DNA from: an uncultured Muribaculaceae bacterium
GTDB lineage: Bacteria; Bacteroidota; Bacteroidia; Bacteroidales; Muribaculaceae
Assembly: GCA_958439725.1 (NCBI GenBank)
Contig: CAUBWJ010000006.1
Span: forward strand, 1-64,000
DNA: 64,000 bases
Direction: 5' to 3'
The translations under genes were made by a program, and so were the position numbers. The notes below the pieces were generated by a model. That model saw only the letters and a program-made list of their open reading frames with translations. It ran no database searches and was not told the DNA's origin. This document shows, in pieces, positions 8,649 through 16,700 of the stretch. The first letter of the stretch is position 1; each line of letters opens with the position of its first letter.

Positions 8649-10733
8649 ATGTATCCGAGAATAATCATATCATCTATAGTAGCATTGACGCTTAGTGCCC
8701 CGGTTTTCGCACAGCCGCCGGTGTCCGATTCCCTGTCGGTAGACCTGGAGGAAGTAACGGTGAAAGCCACCCCTGTAATACGCAAGAGTGACCGCGACGT
8801 GTATATGCCGTCGGCCGCTACAAAGGAGCGTTCCGGAGGAGGCCTCGCGCTGCTGAACAACATGCAGATGCCCGGTGTGGGTATCAATACCTTCATGAAG
8901 GAAATAAAGATAAACGGCGAGACTCCTGAGCTGCGTATCAACAACAGGCGGACGACTATGGAGAAGGTAATCGCTCTTGATCCGGCCAATATAGCGCGTG
9001 TGGAGCTTATAACTAATCCCGGTGTGCGTTACGGCAAGGTGCCCGCGGTAATCAATATCATAGTCAGGAACCCCGACTCAGGAGGATTCATGAAAATATC
9101 GGGTGAACAGGCGCTCCGTGATTTTAATTTTGGAAATTATGATGGTGCGGTAAGTCTTAACCGCGGATACTCCCAATTCGAAGTCAACGGTTACTCTTCT
9201 ATCCGCAAGAACTTCACCACAACACGATTATATAACGAGCGCTTCCGTCTGAGCGACGGACACAGCGTGACACGCGCACTTACGGATACCCTTGGCCGGG
9301 CAGAAATGCTGTGGGCCAACATCAATACGGCATACAGCTATTCCCGGCCGGATAAAATCAATATATATACATCGTTCGGATTCAACCGGGATTTTGAGTC
9401 TAATTTTTACGAGGGCAGAACAAAGACCGATGAAGATGTATCCGGCTATACTGACCAGAGTTTTAATCCGGTATCCACCCCGCAACTACATTTTTACATT
9501 GATTACAATCTGGGAAGAAAACAGACACTTATATTCGATGCCGACGGCAGCCTTGGACTTGGACGCAGCAACCGACTGAACCATGAGGAGACGTTGCCTG
9601 GGCATGAGACTCTGGTTTCGGTCAACAACCGCATCCGAAGCCGTAATGCCGGCCTGGCGCTTGAAGGCATGTATATTAAAGAATGGGATGCATCGCGATT
9701 CACCGCAGGTGTGCGTTATAATCTTGCACGTAACCGCGAGGAGTATAATACCAGTGAGAAAAGTGTGTTTCATCAGCGTAAGGATGTGGAAACGATATTC
9801 TCCGAGTATATGCACCGTATCGGGAAGATAACTCTGAGAGGCGGCGTGAGCGGAGAGTTTTGGCACAGCGAATATGCGGAGAACGGCAAATCGACCAATG
9901 ATTTTATGTTTACTCCGGATTTCACGTTCAACTGGAATCTGGGTTCCGGGTCGAATCTTACTCTCAATTACAGCTCTTACTCAACCACACCTTCACTTAC
10001 AGAAACATCTGTGGTCACGCAGCAGATTGACGCCTATCAGGTGCAGCGGGGCAATCCGGACCTGAAGCCGTTCACCACTTATGGTCTCAAACTTTCATAC
10101 GGATGGAGCATTCCCCGTTTTGCCGGCAACCTCAGCGCCCGGTGGAGCCGTTCTCCCGGTGCCATAATGGAGTACAACGGCTATACGCCCGAGGGCATGA
10201 TATTCAATACATGGGCCAATTCTACGGGTTATACCCAATATTTCATAGATTTCTCGCCAAGAATCACGATTGTACCGGATCTGCTGACAATAAACGGTAC
10301 GGTTTCATTCCGCCACTACCGCAACCACGGTCCTAACTATATGCTCATCAGCAACAGCATATATGCCGAAGGTACGGCACAGCTCACACACAAGAATTTT
10401 ACCTTGTCCATTTATGCCAAGAAAAGCAGTCGTAATCTCTGGGGACAGACACAGACCCGATATGAGGATTTCCATATGATGAATCTGTCATACCGCTACC
10501 GTAATTTCGAGTTCATCGCCACATGGCTCAATCCCATAGGAGAATACCGTGGCCAGGAAATCGAAAAACGCGGCCCGATAGTGTGGAGCAAAAAACGTTT
10601 TCATGCTCGCGCAGAGCGCACTGTAGCCGTCGGTTTCAATTACAAAATTGACTGGGGCCGCAAACGCAACGGCATAGACCGAAAAGCCAATACTTCTTCG
10701 GGAGTGGAACAGACCAAGGCCGCAGGTAAATAA
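8649..10733 (+). CDS. Outer-membrane beta-barrel protein of TonB-receptor type
   Basis: A 694-residue protein with a type I signal peptide (MYPRIIISSIVALTLSAPVFAQ). Residues 30-150 form a plug-like domain (LEEVTVKATPVIRKSDRDVY... ARVELITNPGVRYGKVPAVINIIVR), as in TonB-dependent receptors. The remainder alternates aromatic and polar residues in long strands, as in the Bacteroidetes outer-membrane barrel family (OMP_b-brl_3). The N-terminal carboxypeptidase-regulatory domain common in this family is absent, and no SusD partner follows, so it is not a typical polysaccharide-utilisation receptor. Substrate unknown. It has its own promoter and a strong terminator, and stands before the GIN/sigma cluster. 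Confidence 0.8.
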   Translation: MYPRIIISSIVALTLSAPVFAQPPVSDSLSVDLEEVTVKATPVIRKSDRDVYMPSAATKERSGGGLALLNNMQMPGVGINTFMKEIKINGETPELRINNRRTTMEKVIALDPANIARVELITNPGVRYGKVPAVINIIVRNPDSGGFMKISGEQALRDFNFGNYDGAVSLNRGYSQFEVNGYSSIRKNFTTTRLYNERFRLSDGHSVTRALTDTLGRAEMLWANINTAYSYSRPDKINIYTSFGFNRDFESNFYEGRTKTDEDVSGYTDQSFNPVSTPQLHFYIDYNLGRKQTLIFDADGSLGLGRSNRLNHEETLPGHETLVSVNNRIRSRNAGLALEGMYIKEWDASRFTAGVRYNLARNREEYNTSEKSVFHQRKDVETIFSEYMHRIGKITLRGGVSGEFWHSEYAENGKSTNDFMFTPDFTFNWNLGSGSNLTLNYSSYSTTPSLTETSVVTQQIDAYQVQRGNPDLKPFTTYGLKLSYGWSIPRFAGNLSARWSRSPGAIMEYNGYTPEGMIFNTWANSTGYTQYFIDFSPRITIVPDLLTINGTVSFRHYRNHGPNYMLISNSIYAEGTAQLTHKNFTLSIYAKKSSRNLWGQTQTRYEDFHMMNLSYRYRNFEFIATWLNPIGEYRGQEIEKRGPIVWSKKRFHARAERTVAVGFNYKIDWGRKRNGIDRKANTSSGVEQTKAAGK

Positions 10734-10769
10734 AAATGTGTACAGCCCGCTCAGGCAGGCTATAAAAAA

Positions 10770-10815
10770 TCAGGCCGGAAGGTGTTGAGCATAAGCCATG
10801 TATCTTCCGACCTGA
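10770..10815 (+). terminator. Intrinsic terminator after the receptor gene
   Basis: TCAGGCCGGAAG (10770-10781) pairs with CTTCCGACCTGA (10804-10815) with one imperfect position, followed by a T-rich run at 10818-10830. It separates the receptor gene from the GIN gene. Confidence 0.8.
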
Positions 10816-10913
10816 AATTTTTTTGTTTTTGATGTAACGTTTGGGGTGTTCCATGTGTCATTATAGTGACGACGTCAAAAAAAATTAGTAGTTTTACAAT
10901 TAATAAATCAATC

Positions 10914-11939
10914 ATGAAATCATTAAAGTCAATTGCAATAGCACTCATGGCATTTGGTGCGCTTGCAGCCCAGGCTGCCGATGTAACTCCGAGCGACCGT
11001 TATATCACCCGCAAGGTCAATTCAGGCGCGTTTACGGCCATCCGCACCAATACATCACTGGATATAGTCTATACCGTGGGACCACGGGATATAGAAATCT
11101 ACGCCCCCGATAATCTCATGCCCTATATCCAGGTCTCGATAAAAGGCTCAGAGCTGATAGTCTCTTATAAGGAGAACATGAACATCCGCGGCAGCCATAA
11201 ATCCCATATAAAGGTTTCGGCACCGGATGTGAACAAATTCACCACCGCCTCGGCCGGTGACATCGATATAAAAAGCCCCATACGTCTCAACAACCAGACG
11301 GTGGAGATGAGAGTGCTGAGCGCCGGCGACATTACGGCCAAAGCAATTGAAGCGTCCGAGATCCGACTGCAGACCAACTCGGCAGGCGATATCGAGACCG
11401 GAAGCCTGAAGGCTGAGAATGTTTTCCTTATGGTAAATTCGGCAGGCGATATAGAAACCGAAAATGTAACCGCCCGCAATAAAGCAAGTGTATCAGTAAA
11501 TTCGGCCGGCGATGTGGATGTGCCGGAAATAGTGGCCGGAGGAATGGTTTCGCTAAGCACAAATTCGGCCGGCGATATAAAAATCACCACTGTTTCTGCT
11601 CCTTCTGCATCTATCAGCACCAATTCATCAGGAGATATAAGAGTGAGCGAGCTCAAAGCGGATGATGTGAGCGCTTCAAGCGGTAGTTCCGGCAATATAA
11701 ACCTCAGTGGTGTTTGCTCATCTGCCAATCTCTCGGCGAGAAGTGTAGGAGATGTAAATGCCAAAGGTTTGAAAGCCAAAGATGTCGATGCCTCCGTAAG
11801 CAGCTCGGGTAATGTTACCTGCTACGCCGTAAACAGCCTGGTTGCCCGCAGGTCGAGCGTTGGAGAGATAAGATATGCCGGAAATCCCTCAACAGTAAAG
11901 ATCGAAAGCAACCGTAAAGACGGAGTGCGTCCTCTCTGA
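10914..11939 (+). CDS. GIN-domain (DUF2807) secreted protein with SAGD repeats
   Basis: From ATG 10914 the protein has 341 residues; the upstream in-frame start at 10866 would put 16 polar residues before the signal peptide (MKSLKSIAIALMAFGALAAQA). Residues 25-120 fit the head GIN/DUF2807 domain found in Bacteroidetes surface proteins (GAFTAIRTNTSLDIVYTVG, then LIVSYKEN). From about residue 110 a motif of SAGDI type recurs eleven times at a spacing near 20 residues: six SAGD copies first, then SSGD, SSGN, SVGD, SSGN and SVGE. This regular period suggests a right-handed beta-helix with one motif per turn. The copies are also similar in DNA. It stands 40 bases before an ECF sigma factor gene and may be its partner or target. 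An adhesin or envelope-sensor role is inference. Confidence 0.8.
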   Translation: MKSLKSIAIALMAFGALAAQAADVTPSDRYITRKVNSGAFTAIRTNTSLDIVYTVGPRDIEIYAPDNLMPYIQVSIKGSELIVSYKENMNIRGSHKSHIKVSAPDVNKFTTASAGDIDIKSPIRLNNQTVEMRVLSAGDITAKAIEASEIRLQTNSAGDIETGSLKAENVFLMVNSAGDIETENVTARNKASVSVNSAGDVDVPEIVAGGMVSLSTNSAGDIKITTVSAPSASISTNSSGDIRVSELKADDVSASSGSSGNINLSGVCSSANLSARSVGDVNAKGLKAKDVDASVSSSGNVTCYAVNSLVARRSSVGEIRYAGNPSTVKIESNRKDGVRPL

Positions 11940-11979
11940 TGAAATAATCTGAAACAGTTTTTTTCAATACCCGATAGTT

Positions 11980-12468
11980 ATGACACAAGTGTTTACCCGC
12001 AGCCGCTTCGAGAGTGAGGCCGGGAGGCTACGCCCCATGTTGCTGCGGGTAGCTGTGTCTATCACCGGAAATGAGGAAGACAGTGCGGATGTGGTGCAGG
12101 AAACATTGCTTAAGCTCTGGTTTTTAAGGGACAGGCTCCATGAATATGAGAGTGTGGAGGCTCCCGCAAGAGTGATAGTGAGGAATCTCAGTCTGAATCT
12201 TGTGAGACACAGAGCGTTAAGTCCTATAGATACAGGTGTGCTTCCTGAAACAGGCGCCTATGACAGGGAGGAAAGCCTCAGTGATGAAATGACGGAGGCA
12301 CTCGCGCGCCTTCCCGATACCGAACAGGCAGTTCTCAGGATGAAGCATCTGGAAGGCTTCGAGACAGAGGAAATAGCCGAAATGATCCACTCAACACCCG
12401 GCGCGGTCAGAACCGCATTGTCGAGAGCGCGTCGGCGGATACGAGAATATTATAACCCTTCAAACTGA
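11980..12468 (+). CDS. ECF RNA polymerase sigma factor
   Basis: A 162-residue sigma-70 family protein with region 2 (MLLRVAVSITGNEEDSADVVQETLLKLWFLRD) and region 4 (LPDTEQAVLRMKHLEGFETEEIAEMIHSTPGAVRTALSRARRRI), the two-domain form of extracytoplasmic-function factors. No region 3 or C-terminal extension is present. It is followed after 3 bases by an anti-sigma-like membrane protein, so the pair should work as a transmembrane signal switch. The GIN protein 40 bases upstream and the secreted protein downstream are likely part of the same unit. No housekeeping -7 box lies directly before it; transcription could come from the GIN promoter or be autoregulated. Confidence 0.92.
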   Translation: MTQVFTRSRFESEAGRLRPMLLRVAVSITGNEEDSADVVQETLLKLWFLRDRLHEYESVEAPARVIVRNLSLNLVRHRALSPIDTGVLPETGAYDREESLSDEMTEALARLPDTEQAVLRMKHLEGFETEEIAEMIHSTPGAVRTALSRARRRIREYYNPSN

Positions 12469-12471
12469 AAT

Positions 12472-12963
12472 ATGGCAAAGATGATGATAAATAAAGATAA
12501 TGTGGCGGAGTTGCTCGACCGGTTCTTTGACGGAACAACAACGAATGCCGAGGATAGAGCCCTTGAAGAATACTTCTGCGGAGAGGGCGACGTTCCCGAA
12601 CAGTTTGAATGCTACAGGGAGATGTTTGGCTGGTATGCGTCGGGAATGGACGAGAACCGTCTGCCATCGAAAGAGACGCGCCGCACAAAGCGCCACCGGA
12701 TTTCAGCTGAGGTTATAATCTGGTGGAGTTCCATAGCCGCTGTCATAGCGCTTGTAATAGGTATCGGTTGGAATTCCCGTCTAGAAAAGCTTGCTCAGGA
12801 AGATTATTATGCCGACAACTTTATTGTAAGGAGCGGAAAAGTAATCACCGGTATGGATGAAATAAGGGACGACATAGAAGCTACCATAATAGAAGGCGAC
12901 TGTCTGGAACAGGAGATAGATATGAATATTGAGAAACTAAACGAAAACAAAATAATCGAGTGA
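12472..12963 (+). CDS. Probable anti-sigma factor, single-pass membrane protein
   Basis: This 163-residue protein has a cytoplasmic N-terminus of the form seen in Bacteroidetes anti-sigma proteins (LLDRFFDGTTTNAEDRALEEYF... VPEQFECYREMFGWY), a basic stretch, one membrane helix at about residues 83-102 (VIIWWSSIAAVIALVIGIGW), and a short acidic outer part with an EQEIDMNIEKLNENK helix. It lies 3 bases after the sigma gene and 1 base before the next gene, so translation is probably coupled. The zinc-finger motif HxxxCxxC is absent, so the sigma-binding role is inferred from position and N-terminal form. Confidence 0.6.
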   Translation: MAKMMINKDNVAELLDRFFDGTTTNAEDRALEEYFCGEGDVPEQFECYREMFGWYASGMDENRLPSKETRRTKRHRISAEVIIWWSSIAAVIALVIGIGWNSRLEKLAQEDYYADNFIVRSGKVITGMDEIRDDIEATIIEGDCLEQEIDMNIEKLNENKIIE

Positions 12964-12964
12964 T

Positions 12965-13621
12965 ATGAGAAGAATATTTATTGCAATGCTTGCCGCAGTA
13001 ATCTGTTTCGGTACGGCGTCGGCAAAAAACTGGTGTGAGTCGCTCATCAACGTTCTCAATTCTTCTGAAGGAGTGGATAAAAGTGTCTCGGTCAACCGCG
13101 ACGCCACTACCCACGAGATAACCAATGCCACGTATGATTTCAGGTTTACGTCGGGCAAACTTTATGAGACAGTCAAGAAGACTCTCATGAACCATGCCTC
13201 CGAAGTGGAATATTATTCCGAGTCCGGCAGCAAGAACAAGGTGATAACCCTGCGTATGACCGACAACGGGCGCCGATGGAGCTGCAAACTCCAGAAACTG
13301 GGCAAGAACGGCAAGCAGTTTCTTGTAAGGGTAAGTTCGGGAGACAAATATCAGATAGTGACTTCCGGAGGCTCCAGGAATAGAAAAAGTATCACTATGG
13401 AGGAGAGGCGAAAGGCGAAGAGTGAAGTGCAGAAGGCCTTGGAGCAGGCCAGACGAGATATGGAGAGAGCACGTAAAGACCTACAGCGTTTCCGGGAAGA
13501 TGCGAGAGATTCGCGCATTATAACCACTCCTCCCACTCAGGAAAAGAAGGCTGCCATCAATTCTATTGATGAAGAACTGAAGCGCGCAGCGCAGGAGAGG
13601 GTCCGGAAGCTCAACCGGTGA
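12965..13621 (+). CDS. Secreted hypothetical protein with charged coiled coil
   Basis: A 218-residue protein with a type I signal peptide (MRRIFIAMLAAVICFGTASA), a small globular domain at residues 21-130 (SLINVLNSSEGVDKSVSVNRDATTHEITN... VITLRMTDNGRRWSCKLQKL), and a strongly charged helix from about residue 140 (EERRKAKSEVQKALEQARRD, then more E, R and D heptads) that should form a coiled coil. The family is not recognised with certainty; DUF5024-type secreted proteins of Bacteroides are a possible match. It follows the anti-sigma-like gene by one base and ends before a strong bidirectional terminator, so it is the last gene of this sigma operon and may be the envelope target or sensor of the system. 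Confidence 0.55.
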   Translation: MRRIFIAMLAAVICFGTASAKNWCESLINVLNSSEGVDKSVSVNRDATTHEITNATYDFRFTSGKLYETVKKTLMNHASEVEYYSESGSKNKVITLRMTDNGRRWSCKLQKLGKNGKQFLVRVSSGDKYQIVTSGGSRNRKSITMEERRKAKSEVQKALEQARRDMERARKDLQRFREDARDSRIITTPPTQEKKAAINSIDEELKRAAQERVRKLNR

Positions 13622-13687
13622 TAGTGATCCTCTGAGATATTGCAGCCTCTGACCCAATAAACGATTTTTTAAGCTTCCTTGATAACT

Positions 13688-13730
13688 TTAATGCCTGAGA
13701 CGTGGCAATAACCGCCGTCTCAGGCATTAA
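13688..13730. terminator. Bidirectional terminator, perfect 15-bp stem
   Basis: TTAATGCCTGAGACG (13688-13702) and its exact complement (13716-13730) flank a 13-base loop between two convergent operons. Confidence 0.85.
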
Positions 13731-13753
13731 GTTTGTTCAGAAGAGTATATCCT

Positions 13754-16700
13754 TTATTCTGCTGCCGGCGTTACGTTGAGGAGTGTGCCGGACGAATGGG
13801 CTGAAAGCTGGGGCGCATACTGGCTCTGGATGTTTGCCGTGCCGGAGGCGAAGGAGCCTGCGCTGTTCACCCAGAAGTCATAGCCCAGCTGGTAGGTTCC
13901 GGCAGGGAGCGAACTGATGAATAGCATGGTGGCGTTATCGCCGTTCTCACGATAGAAACATAATCCGTCGGCAAACACGGGCGCAGGAGTCTGCTCTACC
14001 GGTTCCAGACAGGCGGCGCGGTTGTCGGTCACGGCAACGTAATCCATGGCGCGGCGCGAAACTATGGTAAGGTTTACCCTTACGCGGTCGCCCACTTTCA
14101 GATCAGTAGCCTCGACCCATCGGGTTCCTTCCTGTTTGAGGAAGGACTTGGTGATGCTGAGGTCGGGGATGGAATAGGCAGGGACAGCGGCCATATCCAT
14201 TTTATAGCGGCAGCTTACGGAGCCCCACGCGGGAGTGGAACCGGTGCGTTTTATGGTGAGAACCGAGCCGGAGGCACGGGATGCGTCAAGCTGCGTCCGG
14301 ACTTCGCCCAGGCGTGAATCGGAAGACTTCACGTCAAGAGGTTTGTCAGCGAGAGTGAAATATGCCGGTGTGGCCGGGACGAGCCATCTGGAGGCTGCAT
14401 CGAGAATGGAGGTGCATATCACTGACGTTGCAGCTGAAGAACCCCAGTTGTTGGCTTCTTTCTGAAGAATCATCCACTGCACCACGGCGTCGATTTTAGA
14501 GGAGGTCGCGTTGTTGTCGCGCAACGCACGGAGGCATTCGGCGGTAGAGAAGAGGGTAGCGATATCGTCGGGAGACTGTGCCGAGGGCCACCACATTCCT
14601 TTTTCGGGGGTGGAGACGGCAAACTCTTCGAGCGACGCCACAAGGCGCGAGGCGAGGGAGGAATATCCGTTTGCCCGCAGGATTATGGCTGATTCCGCTT
14701 TGGATGTAATGCCGGAATGCTTCCAGTTCTTTACGATATGCTGGATAGTATTTGCCATTACCTTCCGAGAAGGGGCGGATTCGGGTGCCCCGGGCCAGAG
14801 AGTTTTGAGCATCGCATAGGCGGCGTCGGTGTAATTCTTATCGTCCTTGAGGCACTTTTCAAGGTTTTGGTTCAGATAATTGAATCCGTTGCTTACCATC
14901 GGGGATATATCGGATTCGTGGTCAAGGAAACCGAGATGCCGGAGTTCGGCGAAACGGGAAATCACACGTTCCGTAACCCATGCGGACGGTTCAGTGTAAT
15001 TCTTTGTCCATGACCATCCGCCGGAGCTCGTCTGAGTGCTATTAAGGTAGGAGAGGGCGCGCGACATCACCCGTTCGATATTGGAACCGTCGAGAAGGAG
15101 CTCGAGCCGCTGCATGCGTTCGGTGTCGCTGCGGGCATCGAGCATCCACGGTGTGGCCTGGAGGAGAATTGTCTTAAGGGCGGCATTGCGCTCGAGCATG
15201 GATACGAGGGTGGAATCGGATTTATCGGACTTCGACCAGCCGCTGAGAGCCCGGGAAATTTCGGGGAACTTACGGATAAGGCCTTTGGCCACAGCGGCCG
15301 AGAACCAGGCGTCGACAGCCTCAATGGATGTGCGCGGATCTGAGTCGGAGAGGCCCGGAAGGGCGGTGACTACATACCATACGGGATTCTCGCAGTATTG
15401 CAGAGAAACAAAAGCATCGGAGGGAATTTCGGGGAGCTTAAGCGAATATTCTGTGGAGTCGGGTGAGAGATAGAACGGAAGTGACTCCACAAGAGGCTCC
15501 GCCGCTTCGAGCACGGGGATAAGAGACTGTTCGCCATCGGCAAACAGGATGGTCGACGCCTTGACGCGGAAGCCTATGAACGGAGAGGACTCGGGTGCCC
15601 GGAAGGAGACGGACACTGATGCGTTTGAGGAAGGCGAAAGCGTCAGAGTAGTGTCGGAGGTCTGAAGAATCCGGTTGGTGACGGGATCGAAGATTTCCGT
15701 TACAGCGGAAACAGTCTGATTATCATCGGAATTATTCATGATGAGGGACGCCACCGTGACATAATCGCCGGTGCGGAGGAAACGCGGAAGATTGGGCTGC
15801 ACCATCACCGGTTTATTGGCGATCACCTTCTTGCAGAAGGAAGCTACCGACACAGGAGAATCGGTGAATCCAAGAGCCGAGAATGCCCATGTGGTGTTGG
15901 CGTCGGGAACCTTGAATGTAAAAGAAAGAGAACCGTCTACATCTGTGGTGAGCATGGGGTGGAAGAATGCAAGCGCTGTGTTGCCTGAACGATACTCAAA
16001 CGGAGATTTTGCTGCGGTTTTCTCTCCGGAAGATTCCAGAGAAGCAGACTCTTCCATTCCTCCCACGGCTTCATCCTCAACAGACTCTTCCGTCACGGCG
16101 TTCATTACTGCGGGAGCGGCCATTTTAGCCTCGTTGACAGCCCTTACAGCTCCCATGCCATCGGCTCCGCCATCGTATTCTACTCCTTTGGCCAGAAGAG
16201 CGCGATGCATCATCACGTTTTTAAGCACCGGCGAGTAAAAGGAATAACCGTATGTAAGGAAATCGGGAATGGTAATGTCATAATCGCCACGCGAGGGATA
16301 GGGGGCGCGGAGTGAGAGATAAATGCTGTTGGATATCGGGCCGGTGGAGAAAGACAGCGACGGGAGGTAAGGTCGCATGGGCGAGAAAGAGAACGATGCC
16401 TTGGCGAGAGCATCAAGCGCCGAGTTGTACATGTCGAGAATGATGGCCGAGCGGCGGGGTTTACCATCGCCGTCGACGGTGGTGAATTTCCAGGTTTCGG
16501 TAGTGCCGGGAACCAGACAGTCGCGGAAAGACTCGGCTTTCAGGGTGAGCTCACGCTCGGGATGAGGAATATTCACGGTGTAGTCCAGCAATGTCGATTT
16601 CATTCCGGAGGCAGCAAAAAGAGTGAGATGCGGCGCGGGAGAATCGGGGTTTACGCTGACTGGGATTGAGTTGAATCCTTCTGCCAGTTCAAGCCATTTG

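Noticed and set aside
11240..11890. Regular DNA repeats about 60 bp apart, considered as a CRISPR-like array
   Set aside because: The repeats are in frame, degenerate and encode the SAGD motif of a secreted protein; spacers are not unique and no cas gene is near.
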